NCBI RefSeq assembly: GCF_001654495.1
Contig: NZ_CP015849.1
Span: forward strand, 1,385,001-1,449,000
Direction: 5' to 3'
DNA length: 64,000 bases
From: Streptomyces sp. SAT1
GTDB lineage: Bacteria; Actinomycetota; Actinomycetes; Streptomycetales; Streptomycetaceae
Below the pieces are notes generated by a model. The model worked only from the letters and a program-made list of their open reading frames with translations. It did not search any database and had not been told where the DNA came from. Position 1 is the stretch's first letter. Each line of letters opens with the position of its first letter. The translations under genes were made by a program, and so were the position numbers. Shown piece after piece: positions 1-8,545 of this stretch.

Positions 1-835
1 CGGCCTCGGCGGCGCGGCCCTCGCAGTGCTTGGCGTGGGCGAGGTAGTTCAGGTCGACCACGCGCCGCGGATGGCCCTCCTGCCCCCACTCCAGCCACCA
101 GTCGAAGGCGGCCTTCATCACCTGTCTGGCCCTGCGGCCCGCCCAGTGCCCGCAGCCGGCCGGGTCGGCGCCCGCCCGCCCCGCCGCGGCCAGCGCGCGA
201 TAGCGCTCGGCGTGGGCGACCACGGGAAGGATGGCCAGCGGGGAGTCGGCGGGGGCCTGCTCGGCGGCCCAGTTGGCGAAGTCGTAGACCTCGTGCAGCG
301 GGTCGGGTCCGGCGGCGGCGTGGCGTTCGGCGAGCGCCGCCACCATCAGGTGGTGGGCGTGGTGGTGGTCCGGGTGGCGCAGGCGCACCTCGTCGAAGAG
401 GCGGACCACGTCCTCCTCGGCGCCCAGGGAGCGCTCCAGCAGGAGCAGGGCGAGCCAGGGCGTCGGGTCGGCGGGCGCGAGGGCGGCCGCCGCACGGCAC
501 GCCTCGCGGGCCGGGCCCGGCTTCTGCCGGCCGTGCAGCGCGCGCTCGACCAGGGCGGCGCCGAGCAGCACGGACGCGTCGGCGGACTCGGGTTCGGCGA
601 GCAGCCAGTCGCGCGTCCAGGCGGCGGTGTGCGCCTCGCGGGCGAGGACGGTGACGCGGTGCGCGCGGCGGTCCCAGTCGTCACCGGTGCGCGCGAGCAG
701 CGAGCGGACCGCCTGCCAGCGGCCCTGGGCGAGGGCGGAGCGGGCCGTGACGAGTTCGGCGTCGTCGAGAGCGGCGTCGAAGGCGTGGGCCGCACGCTTG
801 CGGCCACGGCCGAGGGGAGGCGGGGGTGGGGGCAC
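1..835 (-). CDS. Conserved helical-repeat protein, partial (3' end outside window)
   Basis: I do not recognise a characterised family. About 278 residues are visible and the C-terminus lies beyond the left edge. The chain is rich in Ala, Leu and Arg with regularly spaced Trp and paired helices (RWQAVRSLLARTGDDWDRR, YDFANWAAEQAPADS), which resembles TPR-type repeats in a cytosolic actinomycete protein. No signal peptide or membrane segment is seen. I chose the GTG at 833-835 because it follows a GAGGAAG ribosome-binding sequence at good spacing. It gives an N-terminus of six prolines followed by a basic stretch. Function unknown; a scaffold or regulatory role is only a guess. Confidence 0.75.
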   Translation of the reverse strand, partial: MPPPPPPLGRGRKRAAHAFDAALDDAELVTARSALAQGRWQAVRSLLARTGDDWDRRAHRVTVLAREAHTAAWTRDWLLAEPESADASVLLGAALVERALHGRQKPGPAREACRAAAALAPADPTPWLALLLLERSLGAEEDVVRLFDEVRLRHPDHHHAHHLMVAALAERHAAAGPDPLHEVYDFANWAAEQAPADSPLAILPVVAHAERYRALAAAGRAGADPAGCGHWAGRRARQVMKAAFDWWLEWGQEGHPRRVVDLNYLAHAKHCEGRAAEA

Positions 836-1348
836 CGCGGGACTTCCTCACGCGCTCTTCGTTCGTGCTGTGTGCGTCGCTCTGCCGTGCTCTGGGCGTC
901 GCTCTTCGTCCGTGGTGGGCCGCGCCGCTCGTGGATTGCCGCCGCTCGCGTCCCTCCGGCCGGGTGCGGATCCGCTCCCGGTCACCGATCGCTGGTCGTC
1001 CGATCACGGACAGCAAACCCGCAGCCAACAGTCGGCGTCAAGGGCCACCGGAGTGTTACACGCGTCAACTCGACATGAAGGGGCGGTACTTGTGGAGAGC
1101 GGCGGGCGGAGCGCCGCCGGACCGGGTTCGCGGGGTTCCTTCACCCGTGTGGCGTAGGCCATGGCGCGCTTCGGCGCGGCGGCCCACCATGGCCGTGTCG
1201 CCCTGCCGCCGCCCACGTGTCGCCGTGCCGCCGCCCTCCCGGACGGGCCGCGGCGGCCGGATCGAGCGCGCGGATCCGGGTACACGCATCGGCGGACAGT
1301 GCCCTGGAACGCTAGAGTCGGCCCTTACGCACCCCGTGGCCCGGCCGG
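836..1348. other. Gene-free stretch between divergent genes
   Basis: About 510 bases upstream of two divergently transcribed genes. Reading frames here are Arg/Pro/Ala-rich and lack coding bias, so I call no gene. A TAGAGT hexamer at 1313-1318 could be the -10 element of the transporter gene that follows. No convincing terminator or large repeat is seen. Confidence 0.5.
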
Positions 1349-2260
1349 ATGATCGAGGTACGCAGCGTGTCGGTTCTGGTTCTGACTCTCGCCGTGAGCG
1401 CCGCGTGCTGCCTGGGCTTCGGCTTCGTCCTCCAGCAGAACGCCGCCCAGCGCGCTCCGCTCAGCGACTTCCTCTCGCCCCGGCTGCTGCTGGACCTGAT
1501 GAGGGTGCCGCGCTGGCTGGGCGGGCTCGGACTGATGGTGCTCGGCATGGTGCTCGGCGCCGTCGCCCTGGGCCACGGCGAGATCTCCCTGGTGGAACCG
1601 CTGCTGGCCACCAATCTGCTGTTCGCCCTGGCGCTGTCGCGCTGCCAGACCCGGCAGCCGCTGGGCCGCCAGGGCTGGCTGGGGCTCGCGCTGCTGGCGG
1701 GCGGTGTGACGGCGTTCATCCTGGCGGGCCGGCCCCGGGCGGGCAGCGCGGTCACCGATCCGCTGCGGCACTGGCTGATCATCGGGACCATGGTCGGCCT
1801 CGCGCTGCTGCTGACCACCTACGCCAAGCGTTCCCGGCTCAGCTGGGGGCCGGTGCTGCTCGCGGTGGCCGCGGGGCTGCTGTACGGCGTGCAGGACGCG
1901 CTCACCCGGGTGAGCGGGCAGCGCTTCTCGGCGGGCGGCTGGTCGGAGCTGTTCACCGGCTGGCAGCCGTACGGACTGCTGGTCATCGGCGTCACCGGGC
2001 TGATCCTGGTGCAGAGCGCCTTCGAGACGGCGCCGCTGCGCATGTCGCTGCCCGCGCTCACCGCGGCCGAACCGCTGGCCGGGATCGCCTGCGGGGTCGG
2101 CTTCCTCGGCGACCGCCTGCGCACCGACGTCGCCGCGCTGACCGGGGAGGCGGCGGGCCTGGCGGCGATCGTGGCGGGCATCGTGCTGCTCGGCCTGCAT
2201 CCGGCGATGCCGTGCGGCGCCTCGGTGCCCGAGCAGAAGCGGAAGCTCCAGCCGCGCTGA
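1349..2260 (+). CDS. DMT/EamA-superfamily transporter
   Basis: Predicted integral membrane protein of 303 residues with about ten hydrophobic helices, the usual length and helix count for drug/metabolite transporters. The first helix (VLVLTLAVSAACCLGFGFVLQQ) and the conserved Glu in GEISLVEPLLATN fit the DMT fold, and the second half repeats the topology (SLPALTAAEPLAGIACGVGFLGD). The substrate cannot be read from the sequence; small metabolite or drug efflux is the family norm. It stands alone, with NUDIX 70 bp downstream on the same strand. The ATG at 1349 is used; a GTG at 1367 would start just before the first helix and is possible. Confidence 0.8.
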   Translation: MIEVRSVSVLVLTLAVSAACCLGFGFVLQQNAAQRAPLSDFLSPRLLLDLMRVPRWLGGLGLMVLGMVLGAVALGHGEISLVEPLLATNLLFALALSRCQTRQPLGRQGWLGLALLAGGVTAFILAGRPRAGSAVTDPLRHWLIIGTMVGLALLLTTYAKRSRLSWGPVLLAVAAGLLYGVQDALTRVSGQRFSAGGWSELFTGWQPYGLLVIGVTGLILVQSAFETAPLRMSLPALTAAEPLAGIACGVGFLGDRLRTDVAALTGEAAGLAAIVAGIVLLGLHPAMPCGASVPEQKRKLQPR

Positions 2261-2330
2261 GCCCGGCCGCCGGACCCGCTGCGTGCGGTGCGCCCGCTGC
2301 CGGGACCGGGCGGGCTGCTTGGATGGGGGC

Positions 2331-2846
2331 ATGAGCGCTGCGGAGGAGATCCTCGACATCGTCGACGCCGACGACCGCGTCGTCGGACAGGCACCCCGCG
2401 GGGAGGTGTACGCCCGCGGGCTGCGGCACCGCTGCGTCTTCGTGGAGGCGCGGGACGCCGGGGGGCGGCTCTTCGTCCACCGCCGCACCGCGTCCAAGCT
2501 GGTCTTCCCGTCCCTGTACGACCTGTTCGTGGGCGGTGTCGTCGGCGCCGGGGAGAGCTACGACGACGCGGCCCTGCGCGAGGCCGAGGAGGAGCTGGGG
2601 GTGACGGGGCTGCCGCGCCCCGAGCATCTGTTCACGTTCCTGTACGACGACGGCGCCGGGCACAGCTGGTGGTCGGCGGTGTACCGGGTGCGCTGCGAGC
2701 TGCCGGTGCGCCCGCAGGCCGAGGAGGTCGCCTGGCACGGCTTCCTGTCCGAGGACGAGGTCGGGCGGCGGCTCGGCGAGTGGGAGTGGGTGCCGGACGG
2801 CCTCGCCGCGTACGAGCGGCTGCGGGCGTACCGGGCGGCAGGATGA
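2331..2846 (+). CDS. NUDIX hydrolase
   Basis: Cytosolic hydrolase of nucleoside-diphosphate-linked compounds, 171 residues. The Nudix box (Gx5Ex7REUxEExGU) is complete at about residues 69-91, with the metal-binding REAEEELG core. The N-terminal part (EILDIVDADDRVVGQAPRGE) is typical of the YfcD/isopentenyl-diphosphate-isomerase-like branch, so the substrate may be a dinucleotide or an isoprenoid diphosphate; the sequence does not decide. An in-frame upstream start at 2283 exists, but ATG 2331 gives the canonical N-terminus. It is followed within 50 bp by two DUF202 genes on the same strand, possibly co-transcribed. Confidence 0.88.
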   Translation: MSAAEEILDIVDADDRVVGQAPRGEVYARGLRHRCVFVEARDAGGRLFVHRRTASKLVFPSLYDLFVGGVVGAGESYDDAALREAEEELGVTGLPRPEHLFTFLYDDGAGHSWWSAVYRVRCELPVRPQAEEVAWHGFLSEDEVGRRLGEWEWVPDGLAAYERLRAYRAAG

Positions 2847-2894
2847 CCCGGCCCCCGGCGTCCGCCGGACGTGTGCGTGGGTAAGGTCCCCACC

Positions 2895-3287
2895 GTGATC
2901 GACTTCGCACGGAACGTCCGCCTGTGGTTCGCCCCCGAGGAGGTCAGGCAGGAGGGCCGCACCCCGGACTACCGCTTCTCGCTGGCCAACGAGCGGACCT
3001 TCCTCGCCTGGCTGCGGACCGCGCTCGCCCTGATCGGCGGCGGGTTCGCCGTGGACCAGTTCCTGCCGGGGCTGCGCTGGGCCTGGCGCGTCGGTCTCGC
3101 CCTCGCCCTGCTCGCCGCGGGCGTGCTGTGCTGTCTGCGCGCCGTCAACCACTGGGTGCGCTGCGAACGGGCGATGCGGCGCGGCGAGGACCTGCCCGCC
3201 TCCCGCTTCCCCGCCGTGCTGGGCCTGGTCGTCGCCGTCGTGGCCGTCGCCATGGTCGTGGTGGTCCTCGCGGGACGGGCCGGGTGA
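2895..3287 (+). CDS. DUF202 (YidH-like) membrane protein
   Basis: Small integral membrane protein of 130 residues with three hydrophobic helices. The family signature is clear: YRFSLANERTFLAWLRTALALIGGG at about residues 21-45, followed by two more membrane segments (VGLALALLAAGVLCCL and VLGLVVAVVAVAMVVVVLA). The biochemical function of DUF202 proteins is unknown. The start is set at GTG 2895 (MIDFARN), which gives the standard family N-terminus; an in-frame GTG at 2871 would only add an unlikely extension. Its stop overlaps the GTG of the next DUF202 gene by 4 bases, so the two are translationally coupled. Confidence 0.88.
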   Translation: MIDFARNVRLWFAPEEVRQEGRTPDYRFSLANERTFLAWLRTALALIGGGFAVDQFLPGLRWAWRVGLALALLAAGVLCCLRAVNHWVRCERAMRRGEDLPASRFPAVLGLVVAVVAVAMVVVVLAGRAG

Positions 3288-3697
3288 GCGGGGCCGACGG
3301 GGCGGACGGGGCCGACGGGGCCGACGAGAGTCATGGGGGCACCGGGGGCCTTGGCGGCGCGCCCGCGGGCGGCGGTGCGGGGACGGCGGCCGCCGGGCGC
3401 GATCCCGGGCTCCAGCCGGAGCGGACGCGGCTCGCCTGGCGGCGTACGACGCTGTCCGGCACGGTGGTCGCCGTGCTCGCCGTGAAGGCGGCGCTGCACG
3501 GCGGTGTCTCACCCGCCGGGGTGCTCGTCTGCGCCCTGTGCTTCCTGCTGTGGCTGGGCTTCCTGCTGGTGGCCCAGGCCCGTATCCGCTGTCTGGCCCG
3601 GACGGCCGCCCCGCCCGCCCTCACCGCCCGCCTGGCCACCGCGGCGGTGCTCTGCACGGTGGCCCTGGCGGTGTGCGCGTCGGCGCTGGTCCTCTGA
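3284..3697 (+). CDS. Second DUF202 membrane protein, coupled
   Basis: Membrane protein of 137 residues that starts at a GTG overlapping the stop of the previous DUF202 gene (GTGA). The first 45 residues are a disordered Gly/Ala/Asp-rich extension with a short GAD repeat. After it comes a degenerate DUF202 core (LQPERTRLAWRRTTLSG) and three hydrophobic helices to the C-terminus. Such two-gene DUF202 pairs probably act as a heteromeric membrane complex; that is inference, as no function is known. Confidence 0.82.
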   Translation: MSGADGADGADGADESHGGTGGLGGAPAGGGAGTAAAGRDPGLQPERTRLAWRRTTLSGTVVAVLAVKAALHGGVSPAGVLVCALCFLLWLGFLLVAQARIRCLARTAAPPALTARLATAAVLCTVALAVCASALVL

Positions 3698-3737
3698 GGC
3701 GGCCCCGGACGGCTCCGGCGGGAGCGGCCAGGGGCCG

Positions 3738-4679
3738 CTACGCCGCCGTCCCCCGGTCCACCGTCACGACGATCTTCCCCCGGGTCCGGCCCTCCTGGCT
3801 GTGCCGCAGCGCGTCCGCCGCCCGTGCCAGCGGGTACGTCTCCGCGACGTGCACGCTCAGCACCCCCTGCTCGGCCAGCTCGGACAGGTGCAGCAGATCC
3901 CGGGCATCGGGGCGGACGAAGCAGTAGCGGCCGCCGTGGTCGGTGACCTCCGGGTCGGCGATGGAGGCGAGGCGGCCCTCGGGGGCGAGCAGCTGGGCGG
4001 AGGTCCTGGTGGTCTCGCCGCCGATCGTGTCGAACACCGCGGCCACCCCTTCGGGCGCGAGCCCGCGCACCCGCTCGGCCAGGCCCTCGCCGTAGGTGAC
4101 CGGCTCGCCGCCCAGGGAGCGCACATAGGCGTGGTTGCGCTCGCTCGCCGTGCCGATCACGCGGGCGCCCAGATGGGCGGCGAGCTGGACGGCGAACGAG
4201 CCGACGCCGCCCGCCGCGGCGTGCACGAGCACGGTCTCGCCCCGCCTGACCCGCAGCGCCCCGGTGAGCACCTGGTAGGCGGTGAGCCCGGCCAGCGGGA
4301 TGCCGGCCGCCTCGGCGAAGGAGAGGCCGCGCGGTTTGCGGGCGAGCGTGCGCACCGGGGCGGCGACGTACTCGGCGAAGGTGCCGCGGGACAGGAAGTC
4401 CTCGCGGACGTAGCCGATGACCTCGTCCCCGGCGGAGAACTCGGTGACCGCCGCGCCCGGCCGGACCACGACCCCGGCGAGGTCCCAGCCGGGCACCACG
4501 GGGAAGACGGGGTCCAGGAGGGCGTCCAGGTAGCCCTCGCGGCACTTCCAGTCGACCGGGTTCACGGCGGCGGCCCGCACCTCGACCAGCACCGAATCGG
4601 GGCCGACCTTGGGGTCGCGCACGTCCCCGTACTCCAGCACCTCGGGTCCGCCGTAGCGGCGGTAGCTGATGCCTTTCAT
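3738..4679 (-). CDS. NADP-dependent zinc-type oxidoreductase (quinone oxidoreductase-like)
   Basis: Cytosolic MDR-superfamily oxidoreductase, 313 residues, probably reducing quinones or enones with NADPH. It has the GroES-like N-terminal fold (AAAVNPVDWKCREG, about residues 37-49), the AAAGGVGS dinucleotide loop at about 154-161, and the usual C-terminal LARAADALRHSQEGRTRGKIVV. The Cys/His ligands of zinc dehydrogenases are missing, so it belongs to the zinc-free branch. The start is the ATG at 4677-4679; longer in-frame readings upstream are Arg/Pro-rich and non-coding. It faces a decayed LysR regulator across about 100 bp, which suggests the original control of this gene has been lost. Confidence 0.87.
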   Translation of the reverse strand: MKGISYRRYGGPEVLEYGDVRDPKVGPDSVLVEVRAAAVNPVDWKCREGYLDALLDPVFPVVPGWDLAGVVVRPGAAVTEFSAGDEVIGYVREDFLSRGTFAEYVAAPVRTLARKPRGLSFAEAAGIPLAGLTAYQVLTGALRVRRGETVLVHAAAGGVGSFAVQLAAHLGARVIGTASERNHAYVRSLGGEPVTYGEGLAERVRGLAPEGVAAVFDTIGGETTRTSAQLLAPEGRLASIADPEVTDHGGRYCFVRPDARDLLHLSELAEQGVLSVHVAETYPLARAADALRHSQEGRTRGKIVVTVDRGTAA

Positions 4680-4782
4680 GGCACCGACCCTCCGTGCCGC
4701 CCGCCCGCGCCGCAACCCGGCGCGCGGGCGAGGGTGCGGAGGAACGCGAGGAGACGGCGCGGAGTGCCGCAGGCCGTGACAC

Positions 4783-5260
4783 GTGACCGAGGGCGGATTC
4801 ACGGCCGCCCGCGCCGAACTCGTCGTGCGGTCGGCGCTCAGCTGGCCGGCGCGCGATCCGGCACGGGAGCCGGGCGCCGGCCTGTTCGGCGGCACGGGCC
4901 ACCGGGTGGTGCTCACGGAGGCCGGGCGGGCGCTGCGGGCGGGCGAGCCGGACCTCGCCTGTCCGGCACCGGACGCGCGGGAGCTGCCCGAGGGGCTGAC
5001 CGCGTACGTGGCCCGGCACGAGGAGCTGGTGCCGGCCACCGGGCCGGGCCATCCGCTCGCCGCGGCCGGGCGGACCCCCGCGCGAGGACCTCGCCGGTGC
5101 GGGCAGGGGTCGGGGCGGCGTTCGTGCCCCGGGCCGTCGGGGAGCCGGAGCGGGCCGGGCTGCCGTGCGTGCGGATACGGCGGCCCGAGCCCCGAGCCGG
5201 GCCGTACGGTCGTGCCGGCCGGGCCGGGGCCGCGGCCCCGGAACCCGGCCGCGGCGGCCC
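4783..5260 (+). pseudogene. Decayed LysR-family regulator
   Basis: Remnant of a LysR-type transcriptional regulator, divergent from the oxidoreductase. The frame starting at 4783 keeps a damaged winged-helix region (FTAARAELVVRSALSW and LFGGTGHRVVLTEAGRALR, compare the usual LFxRTGRRVxLTEAGRAL), then jumps to an effector-domain scrap (VPATGPGHPLAAAGRT), so about 70 residues or more are missing. From about 5098 the match continues in another frame (GVGAAFVPRAVGEPERAG), typical of the LysR C-terminus. So at least one large internal deletion and one frameshift are present. Calling it LysR rests on these motifs read by eye; the end point is approximate. Confidence 0.65.
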
Positions 5261-5272
5261 GGCCGGCTCACC

Positions 5273-5866
5273 TCACGGGCGCAGCGCCCGCAGCAGCAGG
5301 TCCGCCAGGTGGTCGGCGACCTCCTGCGGGGTGAGGGGGCCGTCCGGGCGGTACCAGGTGGACAGGTGGTGGACGGAGCCGAAGTGGTAGTCGACCACCA
5401 GGTCGGCGGGGGTGGCCCGGGAGAAGACGCCCTGGTCCTGGCCCTCCTCGATGAGCGCGCGGAAGCGTTCGTGGTAGCGCCGCCGCTCGGCGCGCACCTG
5501 CTTGAACTTCTCCGGGCTCAGGTGGTGCATGGAGCGGAAGAAGATCGAGGCGTCGTCGAGGTTGTCGATGGTGGTGACGACGACGTCGGCGGCGGCGTCC
5601 CGCACGCGCTTGTGCACGGGTTCGTCGGCGTCGGCGAAGGCGTCGAGGCGCTCCTGCTGGAGGCGCAGCACGCGCGCGTACACCTCGTGCAGCAGGTCGT
5701 CCTTGGAGCCGAAGTAGTGGTACAGCGCGCCCTTGGTGACGCCGGCCGCCTCGACGATCTCCTGGACCGAGGTGCGGTCGTACCCCTGGGCGGCGAAGAG
5801 CCGGGTGGCGGCGGCCAGCAGCCGCTGGGGCACGGGGGTCCCGGCCGATTCCGTCGTCCTGGGCAC
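5273..5866 (-). CDS. TetR-family regulator of the acyl-CoA ligase operon
   Basis: DNA-binding repressor of 197 residues. The helix-turn-helix is at about residues 31-52 (TSVQEIVEAAGVTKGALYHYFGSKDDLLHEV). The C-terminal ligand domain (IFFRSMHHLSPEKFKQVRAERRRYHE) resembles TetR proteins controlling fatty acyl-CoA genes. I chose the GTG at 5864-5866 because it gives the usual length and leaves 25 bp after the acyl-CoA ligase stop. Last gene of the SDR - acyl-CoA ligase - TetR operon, so it probably autoregulates through the palindrome at 8409-8422. The ligand is likely an acyl-CoA (inference). Confidence 0.85.
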   Translation of the reverse strand: MPRTTESAGTPVPQRLLAAATRLFAAQGYDRTSVQEIVEAAGVTKGALYHYFGSKDDLLHEVYARVLRLQQERLDAFADADEPVHKRVRDAAADVVVTTIDNLDDASIFFRSMHHLSPEKFKQVRAERRRYHERFRALIEEGQDQGVFSRATPADLVVDYHFGSVHHLSTWYRPDGPLTPQEVADHLADLLLRALRP

Positions 5867-5891
5867 TGCCGCCACCTGCCTTTCCGTGGTG

Positions 5892-7592
5892 CTACGGGTG
5901 TCGTGGGTCCTGCTCGGTGCCGTCGCGGTCACCACGTGAACGCAGTTCCCGCCGGAGGATCTTCCCACTCGCCGTCTTCGGCAGCTCCGGCAGGATCTCC
6001 ACCTGCCGCGGGTACTTGTAGGCGGCCAGCCGCTCCTTGCAGTACGCGGCGAGCGCGTCCGGCTCCGCGGCGGCGTCCGGGCGGAGGCTGACGTACGCCT
6101 TGACGGTCTCGCCGCGGTAGGCGTCGGGCACGCCGACCACGGCCGCCTCGCGCACCGCCGGATGGGTGTAGAGGACGTCCTCGACCTCGCGCGGCCAGAC
6201 CTTGAAGCCGGACGCGTTGATCATGTCCTTCTTGCGGTCGACGACGTACAGCCAGCCCTGTTCGTCCATGAAGCCGATGTCGCCGGTGCGCAGTTCGCCG
6301 CCGGGGAAGGTCTCGGCGGTGGCGTCGGGGCGCCGCCAGTAGCCGGGGACGACCTGCGGGCCGCTGACGACGATCTCGCCGGGGGTGCCGAAGGGCGTCT
6401 CGGCGCCGGTGTCGTCGACGACGCGCACGACGGTGTCGGGTCCCGGCACGCCGACGGCGAGGGTGCCGGAGACCGGGTCGACGGGAGCCTCCCGGCCGGG
6501 CGGTACGGAGGCGCAGGGCGCGGTGCACTCGGTGAGGCCGTAGCCGTTGCGGATGTACGGGCCGAAGCGGGCGCGGAACGCCTCGACCAGCGCGGGCGGC
6601 AGGGGCGCGCCGCCCGAGGAGATGACGTGGAAGGAGGAGAAGTGGTCCGGGGTGACGGCGGGGTGGGCGGCCAGCGCCATGAAGGCGGTGGACGGGCCGA
6701 CGGTGTAGTGCGGGCGGTGTTCGGTGAACGCCTCCAGCACGAGGGAGGGTTCGAAGCGGTGGGCCAGGACCAGGGTGCCCGCGCTGTTCAGACAGGCGCC
6801 GAACTGGCAGACCATGCCGGTGATGTGGAACAGCGGTGCCAGCGCGAAGTAGACGGGCGCCTCGGGCAGGCCGAGGCCGGTGCGCTGGCGTTCGGCGTTG
6901 TACATGATGTTGCCGTGGGTGTTGGTGGCGCCCTTGGGGGTGCCGCTGGTGCCCGAGGTGTAGCTGATCAGCGCGAGGTCGCCGGGCGCCGGGGCGGGCG
7001 CGGCGGGGGCCGGGTGCCCGGCGCGGGCCACGGCCGTCAGGTCGTCGGCGTCCGGGGTCTCGGGCAGCCGTTCGAAGGCGAGCGCGCGCGGGTCGTCGCG
7101 GGTCTGGAAGTCGCGTTCGCAGGCGGTGAGGACGATCCGCACGGGCGAGCCGGCCGCGGTGGCGCGCAGGAAGGACTCCCAGGCCCGGTCGGTGCAGACG
7201 AGCGCGCTGACCTCGGCGTCCTTGAGGACGTGGGCGACCTCGGCGGACTTGTACATCGGGTTGACCGGGACGACGGTCGCGCCCGCCTTCCAGGCGCCGA
7301 GGACGGCGAGCACGAAGTGCGGCGAGTTCTGGAGGACGACGGCCACCCGGTCGCCGGGGCGCAGTCCGCGCGCGGCGAGGTGTCCGGCCACCGAGTCGCT
7401 CAGCTCGTCGGTCTCGCGGTGGCTGAGGCGGGCGTCGAAGTAGGCGAGGAAGGTGCGGTCGGGGGTCTCGGCGGCCGACCGGCGCAGGGCGTGCACCAGG
7501 GAGTCGGCGGGGTGGACGGGGGCGCGCTGGGCGTCGTCGAGCAGCGGCAGCCAGGGCTTGGCCGCGTACCGGGAGGCGGGCGCGGCGCTCAC
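5892..7592 (-). CDS. Acyl-CoA ligase (AMP-binding)
   Basis: ATP-dependent acyl-CoA synthetase of 566 residues that activates a carboxylic acid to its CoA thioester in the cytosol. Motifs in order: the P-loop-like YTSGTSGTPKGAT at about 211-223, GYGLTE in the middle, the ELRTGDIGF/DRKKDMINASGFKVWPREVE hinge region, and the C-terminal PKTASGKILRREL with catalytic Lys near residue 544. The chain fits long- or medium-chain fatty acid ligases; substrate length cannot be read. Its start overlaps the stop of the SDR gene by 4 bases (translational coupling), and TetR follows 25 bp downstream, so the operon looks like a local fatty- or aromatic-acid activation unit. Confidence 0.9.
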   Translation of the reverse strand: MSAAPASRYAAKPWLPLLDDAQRAPVHPADSLVHALRRSAAETPDRTFLAYFDARLSHRETDELSDSVAGHLAARGLRPGDRVAVVLQNSPHFVLAVLGAWKAGATVVPVNPMYKSAEVAHVLKDAEVSALVCTDRAWESFLRATAAGSPVRIVLTACERDFQTRDDPRALAFERLPETPDADDLTAVARAGHPAPAAPAPAPGDLALISYTSGTSGTPKGATNTHGNIMYNAERQRTGLGLPEAPVYFALAPLFHITGMVCQFGACLNSAGTLVLAHRFEPSLVLEAFTEHRPHYTVGPSTAFMALAAHPAVTPDHFSSFHVISSGGAPLPPALVEAFRARFGPYIRNGYGLTECTAPCASVPPGREAPVDPVSGTLAVGVPGPDTVVRVVDDTGAETPFGTPGEIVVSGPQVVPGYWRRPDATAETFPGGELRTGDIGFMDEQGWLYVVDRKKDMINASGFKVWPREVEDVLYTHPAVREAAVVGVPDAYRGETVKAYVSLRPDAAAEPDALAAYCKERLAAYKYPRQVEILPELPKTASGKILRRELRSRGDRDGTEQDPRHP

Positions 7593-8350
7593 CGGGCCTG
7601 CTCCCAGGTGCGCTGGATGCGGTTCATGCCGGTCAGCCAGTGGTCGGGGTCGGTGGCGCGGGCCCGGTAGAAGCCGGCCGCCTCGGGGTGCGGCAGGATC
7701 AGGAAGCGGTCCTCGGCGATGCCCTTGAACAGGGCGTCGGCCACGTCAGCGGGTTCGACGGCGGTCGGCCTGAGCACCAGGTCGCCCGCGCTCCCGGCCG
7801 CGTCGAGCATGTCGGTGCGCACCCCTTGCGGGCAGATCGCGTGGACCTTGATCCCGCGGTGGCGGTACGTCAGCGACAGCCACTCGGCGAAGGCGTAGGC
7901 GCCGTGCTTGGTGACGCTGTAGGGGGCGGCGCCGATCATGGTGAGCAGTCCGGCGGCGGAGACGGTGGAGACGAACCGGCCGGCCCCGCGCTCCAGCCAG
8001 CCGGGCAGCAGCGCCTCGGCGGCGCGGACATGGGCCATGACGTTGACGTCCCAGGCCCGCGCCCAGACCTCCTCGCCCGCGGCCTCGGTGCCGGCCGAGC
8101 CGAGGCCCGCGTTGGCGCAGTAGACGTCGACGGTGCCGCCGAGCGCGTCGCGGGCGTCGGCGACGATCGCGGAGGCGTCGCCGGGCAGTGCGATGCCGCC
8201 GGTCTCGGCGGCGACGGCGGCCGCCTTCGCGGCGTCGAGGTCGTTGACGACGACTCTGGCGCCCTCGGCGGCGAACCGGCGGGCCAGCGCCGCGCCGATG
8301 CCCGCTCCGGCCCCGGTGACGACCACGCCCGCACCCTGAACGGCTTCCAC
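7589..8350 (-). CDS. SDR-family oxidoreductase
   Basis: NAD(P)-dependent short-chain dehydrogenase/reductase, 253 residues. The TGAGAGIG cofactor loop is at about 12-19, NAG at 80-82, the catalytic Ser near 131, and YSVTK at 144-148 (Tyr144, Lys148). First gene of the operon with the acyl-CoA ligase and TetR. It probably oxidises or reduces a hydroxyacyl or alcohol intermediate of the same pathway (inference). The region 8351-8545 upstream carries a TetR-like palindrome and separates it from the divergent DUF1343 gene. Confidence 0.9.
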   Translation of the reverse strand: MEAVQGAGVVVTGAGAGIGAALARRFAAEGARVVVNDLDAAKAAAVAAETGGIALPGDASAIVADARDALGGTVDVYCANAGLGSAGTEAAGEEVWARAWDVNVMAHVRAAEALLPGWLERGAGRFVSTVSAAGLLTMIGAAPYSVTKHGAYAFAEWLSLTYRHRGIKVHAICPQGVRTDMLDAAGSAGDLVLRPTAVEPADVADALFKGIAEDRFLILPHPEAAGFYRARATDPDHWLTGMNRIQRTWEQAR

Positions 8351-8408
8351 CAGCGATCTCCTTCGCCCTGGTCCGACGCGCTCGCGGATCGGCTCCGCGG
8401 CGACACAC

Positions 8409-8422
8409 TAACCGGTCGGTAT
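8409..8422. promoter_or_regulatory. Candidate TetR operator (TAACCG-N2-CGGTAT)
   Basis: An imperfect palindrome with ACCG/CGGT arms lies about 60 bp upstream of the SDR start, the right place to control the SDR-ligase-TetR operon. Actinomycete TetR repressors of acyl-CoA genes often bind ACCGACCGGT-like sites. Binding by the TetR gene at 5273-5866 is inferred from position only. Confidence 0.5.
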
Positions 8423-8491
8423 GCCGCGGGGAAGAGGGGTTCGGGCCGGGCGTGCGCCGGCTCGCTCCCGGCTCGTTCCCTGACGGCGGGG

Positions 8492-8507
8492 CGCACGCTA
8501 GCGTGCG
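8492..8507. promoter_or_regulatory. Perfect 16-bp palindrome with TAGCGT -10-like core
   Basis: CGCACGCTAGCGTGCG is a perfect palindrome about 40 bp before the DUF1343 start. It contains a TAGCGT hexamer, a common Streptomyces -10 form, so an operator overlapping the promoter is plausible. No regulator can be named. Confidence 0.4.
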
Positions 8508-8545
8508 TGGGCATGTCACCCGCCCGCGATCACGGAGGTCACCGG

